DNA of 64,000 nucleotides from Actinomycetes bacterium (GTDB taxonomy: Bacteria > Actinomycetota > Acidimicrobiia > IMCC26256 > JANYLB01): assembly GCA_025363815.1 (NCBI GenBank), contig JANYLB010000036.1, positions 62,001 through 126,000 of the forward strand, written 5' to 3'. Below are positions 40,642-49,327 of this stretch, piece by piece (within the stretch, counting starts at the first letter, position 1; every line of letters begins with the position of its first letter). Below the pieces are notes generated by a model. It made no database searches. It worked only from the letters and a program-made list of their open reading frames with translations, and was not told the origin of the DNA. The translations under genes and the position numbers were made by a program.

Positions 40642-41820
40642 ATGACCACCATTGGTCCATTGGTCCCGGCCGACGAGGGCTTCTCGCACCAGATCTCCGA
40701 CACCTTCGCGTCGGTCGGCTCGAGCGATCCGTCGTGGACAGAGAAGGTCTGTGCGATGGCTGCCGCGCGCGACGGGAGCCTGCAGCTTGGCTTCGGTCTC
40801 GGCAAGTACACGAACCGAAATGTGATGGACGCCTACGCGGGGATCTCCCGAGGTGTCGAGCAGATGACGGTTCGGGCGAGTCGGCGGCTCGCGCCCGAGT
40901 CTGACCGCACGGTGATCGGACCGATCCGCTACGAGGTGCTCGAGCCGATGCGGCGGGTCCGGTTCGCGCTCGATGCCAACGACGTCCAGCCGATCGCGTT
41001 CGACTGCGTCTTCGAAGCCGCGGTGGCCCCGTTCCTCGAGGACCGGACGAACACGCGTGCCGGCTACAGAGTGTCGTCGGATCTCGTGCGCTATCACCAA
41101 ATCGGAGTCGCTTCGGGATGGGTCGAGGTCGACGGTGAGCGCACCGAGATCGAGCCCGACTCGTGGGTGTCGACCCGTGACCACTCCTGGGGCGTCCGCT
41201 ACGACGTCGGCCAACCGCTCACCGACACCGAGCCGTTCGACATGCTCGCCATCCCGGGGGTGTCGTTCCAGATGATCTGGTCGCCGATCCTCATGGAGCG
41301 GGCCGACGGATCGCGCTACGGGATGATGATGCACTACCAGATCATCCGCGCCCCCGGGCACTTCACCAAGAAGGTGATGGGGGGCATCGAGGAGCTTGAC
41401 GGCCGCTACGAGGCGTGGACCGATCTCGAGCCCGACCTCACGTTCGACCCGGTCAACCGGCGTCTGCGCGGTGGCCGCGTCTTCGGGACGACGAACTCTC
41501 CGAGCGGGGAGTCGGTCCGTCAGCTCGACATCGAAGTGATCTCCGACACCGGTTTCCATCTCGGCGCCGGGCTCTACTTCGGCTTCGACGGCCACCACCA
41601 CGGTGAATGGCGCGGGAACCTCCACGTCGAAGGCGAACGCATCCCCGACTGCAGCGACCTCGAAGCGGCCCACCGCCTCCACCAGATCCGTGACACCGTC
41701 ATCCGCGTCACCGATAACAGTGCCGAGGGCGGCGGTGCGGTGGGCTACGGAAACTGCCAACCCATCATCACCGGCGCCAACGAACAGCTGGGTCTCACCG
41801 CCGACACCACCTTCATCTAG
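40642..41820 (+). CDS. Protein of unknown function (beta-rich, lipocalin/AttH-like appearance)
   Basis: 392 residues, ATG start, no signal peptide. I do not recognise a named domain with certainty. The sequence is beta-rich with a central DSWVSTRDHSWGVRYDVG block and RGGRVFGTTNSPSGES, and a C-terminal half with HHHGEWRGNLHVEGE. This arrangement recalls AttH/CrtC-like or DUF7064/7065 proteins that occur beside phosphotransferase-family genes. Possibly a hydratase or ligand carrier for the same substrate as the upstream kinase-like protein. Its TAG stop shares CTAG with the convergent hsdM stop. Confidence 0.6.
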   Translation: MTTIGPLVPADEGFSHQISDTFASVGSSDPSWTEKVCAMAAARDGSLQLGFGLGKYTNRNVMDAYAGISRGVEQMTVRASRRLAPESDRTVIGPIRYEVLEPMRRVRFALDANDVQPIAFDCVFEAAVAPFLEDRTNTRAGYRVSSDLVRYHQIGVASGWVEVDGERTEIEPDSWVSTRDHSWGVRYDVGQPLTDTEPFDMLAIPGVSFQMIWSPILMERADGSRYGMMMHYQIIRAPGHFTKKVMGGIEELDGRYEAWTDLEPDLTFDPVNRRLRGGRVFGTTNSPSGESVRQLDIEVISDTGFHLGAGLYFGFDGHHHGEWRGNLHVEGERIPDCSDLEAAHRLHQIRDTVIRVTDNSAEGGGAVGYGNCQPIITGANEQLGLTADTTFI

Positions 41821-43322
41821 CGCGTTCGCTCAGGAGCTTCACCCGGCTCGTCCACCGGCAGCGTGGCACTGAGTTCGGTGAACTGCGCGAGGGCGGCTTC
41901 GAGCTCTTCGACGATCTCGGCCGCCAGGACACCCGGCGGGGGGAGGGTGCTGGCATCGTCGAGCGTTTCGTCGCGGAGCCAGATGAGATCGAGGTTGAGC
42001 TTGTCGCGCGCGACGAGCTCCTCGTGGCTGAACCGCTTGAACCGCTCCGACTCGACCCGCTTGGCCCGGTCTCCGGGGGAGTACGCATCGATGAACGCGG
42101 CGAGGTCGGTCTCACGGAGCGGGTTGGCCTTGAGCGTGAAGTGCAGGTTGGTGCGCAGGTCGTAGACCCACGTCTGCCGGGTCGACGGATCGGCTGACGC
42201 GGGTTTGCGGTCGAAGAACACGACGTTGGCCTTCACTCCCTGCGCGTAGAAGATGCCGGTGGGCAACCGCAGGATGGTGTGCACGTCGCATTCGTCGAGG
42301 AGACGGCGGCGGATGGTCTCACCCGCGCCGGCTTCGAAGAGGACGTTGTCGGGGAGCACCACCGCGGCGCGGCCCCCCACCTTCAACAGCGTCTTGATGT
42401 GCTGGAGGAAGTTGAGCTGCTTGTTCGACGTGGACGCCCCGAAGTCGTCACGCACGACGACGAGCGCCTCGCGCTCGGCTTGGCCGGCTTCGTTCACCAT
42501 CGTCATCGACGACTTGCGGCCGAACGGCGGATTGGCCGCGACGACGTCGACGCGCACGCCCGGATCACCGCGCAAGGAGTCGCCGACCGTCACGAGGCTC
42601 TCACCGTTCGGCGTGCCGATGCCGTGCAGGAGCAGGTTCATCGCGCACAGCCGTGCGGTGCCGTCGACGATCTCCCAACCGTGCAACGCGTCGTCGCGCA
42701 GGAAACGCTTCTCGTCGGCGTCCATCTCGGTGATGTGGCGCTCGACGATCCACTCGTGCGCGGCGAGCAGGAACCCACCGGTCCCACAGGCCGGGTCGGC
42801 GATGGTCTCGCCAGGCCGCGGCTGGAGACAGGCGATCATCGCCCGGGTGAGTGGCCGTGGCGTGAAGTACTGACCGGCGCCCGACTTCGTGTCCTCCGCG
42901 CCCTTCTGGAGCAGGCCTTCGTAGGCGTCGCCCTTCAGGTCGGCGTCGACCGCGGTCCAGGTCTCCTCGTTGATGAGGTTGACCACGAGCCGGCGGAGCT
43001 TCGCGGGATCCTGAATGCGGTTCTGGGCCTTGCGGAAGATGGTGCCGAGCGTGCCCGGTTCCTTGCCGAGGGCTTCGAGGATGTGGCGGTAGTGGACCTC
43101 GAGGTCGTCACCGTCGCGGTCGAGCAACGACTGCCACTCGAGCCCGTACGGAACCACCTCACCGAGCCCCGCCTGCTTGCGCTCCTCCGCCATCTTCAGG
43201 AACAACAGGTACGTCAGCTGCTCGACGTACTCGATCGTCGAGACCCCGTCGTCGCGCAACACGTTGCAGAAGTTCCACAACTTCTGCACCAGCTGGTTGG
43301 AGCTCTGTTCGATGGTGCTCAC
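41817..43322 (-). CDS. hsdM: Type I restriction-modification DNA methyltransferase subunit (HsdM), orphan
   Basis: 501 residues, GTG start overlapping the antitoxin stop (GTGA). HsdM_N helical domain at about 8-140, then N6-adenine methyltransferase domain with SAM motif I ADPACGTGGFLLAA and catalytic NPPFG, followed by the usual C-terminal helices. It should methylate adenine when given a specificity subunit. However, no hsdS or hsdR is present on either side: upstream is a RelE/Phd pair, downstream a convergent unrelated gene. It is translationally coupled to the antitoxin, an unusual context. Confidence 0.92.
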   Translation of the reverse strand: MSTIEQSSNQLVQKLWNFCNVLRDDGVSTIEYVEQLTYLLFLKMAEERKQAGLGEVVPYGLEWQSLLDRDGDDLEVHYRHILEALGKEPGTLGTIFRKAQNRIQDPAKLRRLVVNLINEETWTAVDADLKGDAYEGLLQKGAEDTKSGAGQYFTPRPLTRAMIACLQPRPGETIADPACGTGGFLLAAHEWIVERHITEMDADEKRFLRDDALHGWEIVDGTARLCAMNLLLHGIGTPNGESLVTVGDSLRGDPGVRVDVVAANPPFGRKSSMTMVNEAGQAEREALVVVRDDFGASTSNKQLNFLQHIKTLLKVGGRAAVVLPDNVLFEAGAGETIRRRLLDECDVHTILRLPTGIFYAQGVKANVVFFDRKPASADPSTRQTWVYDLRTNLHFTLKANPLRETDLAAFIDAYSPGDRAKRVESERFKRFSHEELVARDKLNLDLIWLRDETLDDASTLPPPGVLAAEIVEELEAALAQFTELSATLPVDEPGEAPERTR

Positions 43323-43588
43323 TCGACGAGACCGAGTTCCGACTTCACTTTGTCGTGCGAGATGCGGAGATCGGGCTCGGCCGCGCGGCTCTCGTAGACG
43401 GAGAGCCGATCGTCGAGGTCTTCCATCCGCTCGAGCAGTGCCTCGTAGCGCGCGAGGCCGATGACGACCGCGAGCGGCCGCCCGTGGCGCAGGAGAGTGA
43501 CGTCGTGGTCGGCGGAGCGGCGCACGATCTCGGGCAGCTTCGCCTTCGCGTCGGTGATGGTGAAGAGGTCATGGTTCACGGTAGACAT
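43319..43588 (-). CDS. Type II toxin-antitoxin antitoxin, Phd/YefM family
   Basis: 89 residues from ATG 43588. The N-terminal half DLFTITDAKAKLPEIVRRSA, then VTLLRHGRPLAVVIGLARYEAL, is the Phd/YefM DNA-binding fold; the C-terminal half is acidic and probably wraps the toxin. It overlaps the toxin gene by 20 nt and the hsdM gene by 4 nt. The gene order, toxin first and antitoxin second, is reversed from classical relBE. It is expected to neutralise the RelE-like toxin and repress the operon. Confidence 0.88.
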   Translation of the reverse strand: MSTVNHDLFTITDAKAKLPEIVRRSADHDVTLLRHGRPLAVVIGLARYEALLERMEDLDDRLSVYESRAAEPDLRISHDKVKSELGLVE

Positions 43589-43832
43589 CCTTGCGGTTCC
43601 CGACTCTCGTGATGGTGACGATCCGTGCGCTGTCGTCGATGACGTAGACGATCCGGAAGTCGCCTTGCCGAACCCGCCATGCGTCTCCGAGACCAGCCAA
43701 CTTCTCGGCGCCGACCGGCCGGGGTTCGTCGGCGAGTCCCTCGATTCTCGAGACGATCCGCCGCTGGTCCGGTTGCCCGATCCGCCGGAGGCTCTTGAAC
43801 GCCTTCCGCTCGTACTCCAGTTCGTAGCCCAT
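43569..43832 (-). CDS. RelE/ParE-family toxin
   Basis: 87 residues from ATG 43832; a longer frame to 43895 exists. Pattern YELEYERKAFKSLRRI, VGAEKLAGLGDAWRVRQGDF, RIVYVIDDSARIVTITRVGN, RKDVYR matches RelE mRNA interferases, with the C-terminal Arg/Lys and Tyr cluster typical of catalysis. It would cut mRNA at the ribosome when the antitoxin is lost. First gene of the toxin-antitoxin-hsdM operon; the 78 nt upstream contain the promoter. Confidence 0.9.
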   Translation of the reverse strand: MGYELEYERKAFKSLRRIGQPDQRRIVSRIEGLADEPRPVGAEKLAGLGDAWRVRQGDFRIVYVIDDSARIVTITRVGNRKDVYREP

Positions 43833-43910
43833 AACCGTACCCGACTTCTGGTCCGAAGTTTGATACCGAAAGATCGGTCCGGATGACCGCACCATCCCGG
43901 CGGCCAGACT

Positions 43911-45106
43911 TCAGGCCGCGCGGGATGCACCTGGTGGGTCGAGGCGGCGCTTTCCGGTGATGGGGTCGGGCGGGCCGAGGAGCCAGCCCTGGGTTTTTCG
44001 CCGATGGTCGGGTGAACAGATCCAGCCGAGGTTCCAGAGGGCGGTCGGCCCGCCCTTGGCGAAGTCGACCTCGCAGTGATCGAGCTCGAGATACTCGCGA
44101 CAGCCGCATCCCTCCACGAAGCACTCTCGACCGGTCACGATCATCGCGGTCCGCAACTCGGCCGGGATGTGTCGCCCGAGGTGCGCGACGGTGGTGATGT
44201 CCTTTCCCTTCTTGATGATCGCGGTGACGAACGCCTCGCCGAGTAGCTCACGGACCCACTGCGCGTTCACGGGACCGAGACCGGGGATCTCACACGTCTC
44301 ACCCGGGAGGGCGTTGCCGCGGACGACGGCCTCGTGGTCGATCACGACGTGGGTCGTGTAGCCCACGACCCCCTTCGGGGCGCTCTTCTCCTGGGTGCCC
44401 TTCGTGGTCTCGGTTTCGCCCGTCACGAGCGCAACGAGCGCGTCAGCGCGGTACGCGTCGTGCGACTCTCGGGCACCCTCGCGGTACTTCGTGTCGAACA
44501 CCTTTTCTTCTTGTGTTCGTCGATCGCGGCCTTGAGGCCACGGCCGACCTCGGGGGTGAGGCGGAAGTGGCCTTCGACCATGCCGTCGGTCGCGGTCCAC
44601 ATCTTCGGCGACCGCGCCGTGTGCTGACGCTTCGAGCGGGCGGTCGAGTCCTCGACCCGGGCTCGCGCCTCGACGCACGCGTCGTTCAACGGGGTCAGCC
44701 CGTCGGCGGCGCGCTCGATGAGCTCCGCCTGGGCGCTCGGGTCGTGCACCGCGACGTTGGCGATCATCTCCGCCTGGCGGGCCGACAACCGGCCCTCACG
44801 CACGGCCGCCTGGGTCTCGGGCAACGACTCGAGCTTGGTGGCACTGTCGATCGCCCGCTTCACCGCGCCGGTGCCGACTCCCGCGACGCGGGCGCAGAAC
44901 TCCGCGGCGCTGCGATCACCGTGGCGCACGTGCGCCTGGGTGTCGGCGACGCGCTTGGCAATCCTTCCGGTCACCCCGTCGGCGAGGCAGGTGATGGTGC
45001 CGAGCTCCTCCATGAGCTCGACGGCTTCGCGCCCCGAACAGCTCGCATCGAAGCTGCGGGCAGCAGCTTCGAGCGCAGAACGGGCGGCGAGCAGGTGCTT
45101 CTTCAT
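43911..45106 (-). pseudogene. Frameshifted DUF222/HNH endonuclease (13E12-repeat-like)
   Basis: Two overlapping frames together give one protein of about 398 residues. The upstream frame from ATG 45106 encodes the DUF222 helical domain (AFCARVAGVGTGAVKRAID, LSARQAEMIANVAVHDP) to EHKKK, and the downstream frame resumes with VFDTKYREGARESHDAYRADAL and runs through the HNH nuclease (GRECFVEGCGCREYLELDH, WNLGWICSPDHRRKT). The junction is an A-rich run at about 44501-44512, where a -1 shift is needed. It may be a real mutation, an assembly error, or much less likely programmed frameshifting. Such genes are multicopy and mobile in actinobacteria. Confidence 0.82.
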
Positions 45107-45195
45107 CTGCTGCCATTGTCCCAGGAGGGTGGGACAGTTATCTCTTGGCTACGGCCGACGGAACACCTTCACCCACCGCGAAGGCTCACCGATGG

Positions 45196-45523
45196 GTGAC
45201 CGCCGTCGGCATCGTCAGGCGACGCCCTCGAGAACGCCGATCCGTCAGCCTCGACCGAGACCCAGGCCAGGATCCTCGACGCCGGGGAAGGGTGCATCCG
45301 CCGGTTCGCCATTCGCCGCACGTCCATGGCCGAAGTGGCTCGGACCTCCGGGTTCTCGCGGGCTTGGCTCTATCGCCACTTCCCCGACAAGGAGTCACTG
45401 GTGAGCGCGGTGCTGCTGCGCACCGGCGAGGCGTTCTGGCGCACTGCGAGGGAGCACATCGACGCAGAGCCGACGTCCGATGTTTCGTCGGTCATCCGAG
45501 TCGGTCCAGCAGGTTGGCGGTGA
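45196..45523 (+). pseudogene. TetR-family regulator remnant
   Basis: An open frame encodes a TetR DNA-binding domain: STETQARILDAGEGCIRRF, RRTSMAEVARTSGFSRAWLY, RHFPDKESLVSAVLLRTGEA. It then ends about 25 residues later at 45523, so almost the whole ligand-binding domain is missing. No canonical start exists in frame upstream of the conserved part; a GTG at 45196 lies in another frame, suggesting a further frameshift near 45200-45220. The 3' end overlaps the convergent gene. Probably a decayed regulator. Confidence 0.7.
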
Positions 45524-46988
45524 TTTGTTCGACGTCGGGATCGCGCGCGACCAGGCCGTGGGTCCAGTCGGTGCATCCGGTGGTCACCACGGTCGCCCCG
45601 AGATCGGTGGTGTACGAACCGAGCACCGCATGCCCACGGGCCAATCGCTCACACGCCTCGGGCGAGTCGTCGCCGAGCACGCAGAACGCATTGAACTCGA
45701 GCTCGGAGCGGTCACCGTCGGGAACGCGGCGCAGTGCCGAGGCGCGATCGAACGGTGACGCCGGCGCCAGCGCAAGGATCTCGAAGGCGGTCGGGGTGCC
45801 ACCAACCCCGGTGGGAACCGGTCGACCGTCCACCATGGTGAAGTCGCAACCGTCGCACTCGTACCCGACCACCGTCGCGTCGGCGCCGAGCTGGTCGCCG
45901 TACTCGAGGCCGGTCCCGTCGAAGAGCCAGTGCTCCGGGCGCGTTACTTCGTACCCACCGGAGCCGCGCGGCACCCGGGTGCCGATGCGGGCGTAGCCAC
46001 CGCGCGTAAAGCTCACCCCGGTCAATGCCGCTTCGGGGCGACCGGTGATGGGATGCGACCACAATGTCGTGGTGCGCGCGGAATCGTCGGTGCCGTAGAC
46101 CGGGTCTTGCGTGAACTGCTGCTTGTAGCCGACGAGCGTGCGGCCATCGTCTTCGATGCGAACCTGCCAGTAACAGGTGTTTCCCGACAGGAACGCGGCG
46201 TGGTTCCCGGCTGCAATGTGGGCCTCGACCCGATCCCTCTGACCGGCCGACCAGTACTCGTCGTGCCCGACGCTCAGGAGCAGGCGCGCGCCGTCGACGA
46301 CCTCGGGGGACAGCTCTAGATCGGCGTTCGTGCACACGTCGATCTCGTACCCGTTGCGCTCCCCCCACGCAAGGAACGGTGCTTCGTAGTTCGGCCATCC
46401 CGCGCTTCCGGCCCACTCGGTGAGCCCGTTGAGGATGAGATAACCCACGTGACTCGACTGGCTGGGATCGGGTGGGTGCGTCACCGCGACCCGATGACCC
46501 GCGCCGGAAGGTTTCTCGAGAATGCCGGCCGCGAGTGGTCGTTCAAACGACGCGTGAGTCGCGCCGGTGTAGAGATTCGCGCCACCGAAATCGTTGTACG
46601 CGCACCAGGTGTTCGTCGACAACGGCATCAGGATCCGACGTGTCGTGCCGGGTGCGGGCCGAACGACGAAGAACGCGGTGGTACGCAGCGGCCGTCCGCT
46701 CCCATCGACCGTAGCGAGCTCGACCTCGTAGAAGCCCGATGGCCAGTCGCGGCCCGTGGTGAGCTCGGTTGCGGCCGGCCAGTTGCAACCCGACGCGACC
46801 ACGTCTACGGGTAATGGATGATGGGCGACGATGAGCCGCTCAACGCGGTTGGCAATGGTGCGCGCGGCCCCGACGCGCGTGACTGTGACGTCGACCGGAC
46901 CTGGATCCGTCGCCGACGCGTGCAGGCGTACCGGTTCTCCCGCGACGACCGATTGGGGCATGCAGTAGGCGAGCAAGCGATTGGGCAT
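45492..46988 (-). CDS. N,N-dimethylformamidase beta-subunit-like protein
   Basis: 498 residues from ATG 46988. Family blocks are clear: LSTNTWCAYNDFGGANLY, SFERPL, EIDVCTNADLEL, LLLSVGHDEYWSAGQRDRVE and AFLSGNTCYWQVRIED. These correspond to the DMFase beta/DmfA2 C-terminal domain, a fold related to glutamine amidotransferases, found in many uncharacterised actinobacterial proteins. The N-terminal part is a beta domain. No alpha subunit is adjacent, so true dimethylformamidase activity is doubtful; an amide or glycan-related hydrolase is possible. Confidence 0.78.
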   Translation of the reverse strand: MPNRLLAYCMPQSVVAGEPVRLHASATDPGPVDVTVTRVGAARTIANRVERLIVAHHPLPVDVVASGCNWPAATELTTGRDWPSGFYEVELATVDGSGRPLRTTAFFVVRPAPGTTRRILMPLSTNTWCAYNDFGGANLYTGATHASFERPLAAGILEKPSGAGHRVAVTHPPDPSQSSHVGYLILNGLTEWAGSAGWPNYEAPFLAWGERNGYEIDVCTNADLELSPEVVDGARLLLSVGHDEYWSAGQRDRVEAHIAAGNHAAFLSGNTCYWQVRIEDDGRTLVGYKQQFTQDPVYGTDDSARTTTLWSHPITGRPEAALTGVSFTRGGYARIGTRVPRGSGGYEVTRPEHWLFDGTGLEYGDQLGADATVVGYECDGCDFTMVDGRPVPTGVGGTPTAFEILALAPASPFDRASALRRVPDGDRSELEFNAFCVLGDDSPEACERLARGHAVLGSYTTDLGATVVTTGCTDWTHGLVARDPDVEQITANLLDRLG

Positions 46989-47005
46989 CCGACGAGTCTC
47001 CCGCT

Positions 47006-47881
47006 TCACCCGTGCCGTTGCGCCACGGAGTGATCCCAATCGGCCAGCAGCGTTCTCAGCCCCGTGATGAGGGGGAGGGGTTGATCGAGCATTACGTGGT
47101 GATGCGCGAGCGGTACCTCGATCACCGGCGCGACGCGGCCGAGCTGTTCATACATGTAGGCGCCGATGTCGGGCGTGACCAGGCCGAATTGGGAGCGGAA
47201 CAGCGCGACCCGGCACGTCACCTGACGCAACAGGTCGCCTGTCGGGATCGGCCGGTCGAAGATTCTGGGGTCGAACTTCCACGACCATCCTCCCTCGACC
47301 TCTCGGAGTGATGCACGGGCGATGTGGTCGAGCACGTAGGGGAGAGAGGTCGGCTGGTCGGGGACGGTGCGGAAGTGGGAAAGCCCGTCTTCAAGGGTCG
47401 AATAGACACGCAGCGGACCGAACGCGGCGCCCTCCGCGTGGGCGTCCTCTTCCGGCGCGGGGCGACGAACGGGTGAGTCGAGCACGACGATGCCGGCGAG
47501 CCGGTCGCCGTGCTCCGCGGCCGCGGTGATCGCGACCCAGCCGCCCATGCTGTGGGCCACCACCACGGGCGGACCGGCGACGCCGCCATGTTCGGCGACG
47601 GCGAGGATCTCACGCGCCCAGGTGGAGGTCGGGTAGCGGTCGCGGCGGCCGCTGTCTCCGTGGCCCGACATGTCGAGGGCGATGACGCAGCAGTCGGGCG
47701 CGATGAGTGGCGCGATGTGGTCCCACCAGTGCGCTTGGGCGGCGCCGCCGTGCACCAAGACGATCCCGGGCTTTCCGACTGGCCCCCAACGGAAGTAGTG
47801 GATGGGGCAGTTGTCGACTGAGACGTGACCCTCGGCGTGGGGAGTCGCGAGCGCGTCGAGAAACCATTCGGGGGTCTGCAC
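47006..47881 (-). CDS. Alpha/beta hydrolase
   Basis: 291 residues from GTG 47881 (VQTPEWFLDAL); a longer frame to 47941 overlaps the divergent gene's upstream region. VLVHGGAAQAHWWD oxyanion, nucleophile elbow VVAHSMGGW with the Ser, and a C-terminal APVIEVPLAHHHVML with the catalytic His. Acid residue likely in a preceding loop. 17 nt upstream of the DMFase-like gene on the same strand, so perhaps one operon. Substrate unknown. Confidence 0.86.
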   Translation of the reverse strand: MQTPEWFLDALATPHAEGHVSVDNCPIHYFRWGPVGKPGIVLVHGGAAQAHWWDHIAPLIAPDCCVIALDMSGHGDSGRRDRYPTSTWAREILAVAEHGGVAGPPVVVAHSMGGWVAITAAAEHGDRLAGIVVLDSPVRRPAPEEDAHAEGAAFGPLRVYSTLEDGLSHFRTVPDQPTSLPYVLDHIARASLREVEGGWSWKFDPRIFDRPIPTGDLLRQVTCRVALFRSQFGLVTPDIGAYMYEQLGRVAPVIEVPLAHHHVMLDQPLPLITGLRTLLADWDHSVAQRHG

Positions 47882-47945
47882 ATCTCCATGCTCACACGCC
47901 AGACTGGGCCGCTCGCCCATACAGCCTCTCGCCAGGAGCATCGCC

Positions 47946-49022
47946 GTGGCCGAACTACTTCCCGAGCTGGGCTTCTACACCCTCGCCGGTCATACGGAAT
48001 CTCCGGCAGATCTGCTCGGTGAATGTCGCGATGCCGAGCGGATCGGGCTCGGCAGCGCCTTCATCAGTGAGCGGTTCAATGTGAAGGAGGCCGCGTCGCT
48101 GACCGGTGCGGCGGCAGCGGTGACGGGCAGTCTTGGTATAGCGACCGGTGTAACCAACCACAACACCCGCCACCCGTTGGTCACGGCCGCGTGGGCGACG
48201 ACCGTGCACCGTCTGTCGGGTGGTCGCTTCGCGCTCGGGCTCGGCCGCGGTTTCGACCAGCTATTCGACGCCATTGGTCTCCCGCGGGTCACGTTCGCGC
48301 AGCTAGACGACTTCGTCGGCCTGATGAGACGGCTCTGGCGGGGCGAGACGATCTTCGGCCACGACGGGCCCGCCGGAAACTTCCCCTATCTCGGGCTCGA
48401 TGCAACATTCGACGAAGACATCCCGATCATGCTCAGCGCACTCGGGCCGAAATCGATGGCGTTCGGCGGTCGCGTGATGAACGGCGTCATTCTGCACACC
48501 TTCTTCACCGACGACGCACTCGCGCGCTGCGTCGCGCACGTGCGCCGTGGCGCAGAGGAAGCCGGTCGCGATCCGGCGTCGGTGCGGGTGTGGTCGGTGC
48601 TCGCGGTGCTGTGCGACCAACCCGAGGAGGTACGGCTACGGGCGCTCGTCGGTCGCATGGGCACCTACCTCCAGGGCTACGGCGATCTGCTCGTGCGCGT
48701 CAACGACTGGGATCCGGCGGTGCTTGAACGGTTCCGGGCCGACGAGGTGGTCGCGTCGGTCGGCGGGGCCATCGACGCCAAGGCGAACCGTGACCAGCTC
48801 GAGCACATCGCCACCCTCATCCCCGACGAGTGGCTGGCCGCTTCCGCGGTCGGATCACCCGCCGAATGCGCGCAGCGCCTACAGGATCAGTTTGCGATGG
48901 GCGCCGACGGCATCGTGATGCACGCGGCGACCCCCGAGCATCTTGCTCCCGCGGTGGCCGCGTATCGCGAGACGCGTTATCGGGCGAGCTTCGCGCATTG
49001 GAGCGCCAACCCCGGACGCTGA
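47946..49022 (+). CDS. LLM-class F420/FMN-dependent oxidoreductase (TIGR03857-like)
   Basis: 358 residues from GTG 47946. Luciferase-like monooxygenase barrel: LGSAFISERFNVKEAASL, LGIATGVTNHNTRHPLVTAA, RFALGLGRGFDQLFD, a Trp-containing MRRLWRGETI, and a C-terminal GADGIVMHAATPEHLAPAV. It resembles the TIGR03857 subfamily of probable F420-dependent enzymes in actinobacteria. A flavin or F420 substrate oxidoreductase acting on lipids or secondary metabolites is likely. Divergent from the hydrolase with 64 nt between. Confidence 0.88.
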   Translation: MAELLPELGFYTLAGHTESPADLLGECRDAERIGLGSAFISERFNVKEAASLTGAAAAVTGSLGIATGVTNHNTRHPLVTAAWATTVHRLSGGRFALGLGRGFDQLFDAIGLPRVTFAQLDDFVGLMRRLWRGETIFGHDGPAGNFPYLGLDATFDEDIPIMLSALGPKSMAFGGRVMNGVILHTFFTDDALARCVAHVRRGAEEAGRDPASVRVWSVLAVLCDQPEEVRLRALVGRMGTYLQGYGDLLVRVNDWDPAVLERFRADEVVASVGGAIDAKANRDQLEHIATLIPDEWLAASAVGSPAECAQRLQDQFAMGADGIVMHAATPEHLAPAVAAYRETRYRASFAHWSANPGR

Positions 49023-49327
49023 GGGTAGCGGCGTCACGCGCGCACCGTGGTTGCAGATCACCCGCTCGTGATGCGATACACGCGGTTCTTGGATTTGCAG
49101 TTGACATCGCGGGCGTACATGGAGAGGCTCACCACGGGGAACGGGCGCAGGATCGGATGCCGTGCTTGTCACCCGCCATAAAACTGCCGTGAGCTGCTCA
49201 TCGAATTTGGTTGAGGGGTGCGGACGACGAGCCGATTGGCCGGCTCGTCGTCCGGAACCCGAAGCTCCTGACCGGCGATTCAATCGCTCGTGACCACTGT
49301 CGCGAGTCTCCCGTGCGAGGATGACCC
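49023..49327. other. 305-nt intergenic region
   Basis: No protein gene is supported here on either strand. The stretch holds one strong perfect hairpin (49221-49254), a TTGACA-like hexamer at 49103-49108, and the upstream region of murJ. The unusually long gap between co-directional genes and the hairpin suggest termination of the LLM gene and a separate promoter for murJ, or a small structured RNA. Confidence 0.5.
49221..49254. terminator. 14-bp perfect inverted repeat, terminator-like or structured RNA
   Basis: cggacgacgagccg (49221-49234), loop attggc, and the exact complement cggctcgtcgtccg (49241-49254). Every one of 14 pairs matches. No U-run follows on either strand. Confidence 0.6.

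Noticed and set aside
41817-43832. A complete type I restriction-modification system
   Set aside because: Only HsdM is present; no HsdS or HsdR sequence is visible on either side within the window.
44495-44515. Programmed -1 frameshift in the HNH endonuclease gene
   Set aside because: The A-run is too short for a standard X XXY YYZ slippery heptamer and no downstream pseudoknot is evident; a mutation or assembly error explains it better.
45145-45996. A 283-residue plus-strand open frame after the HNH gene
   Set aside because: It is in a different frame from the TetR remnant and mostly antisense to the DMFase-like gene, with no recognisable domain.
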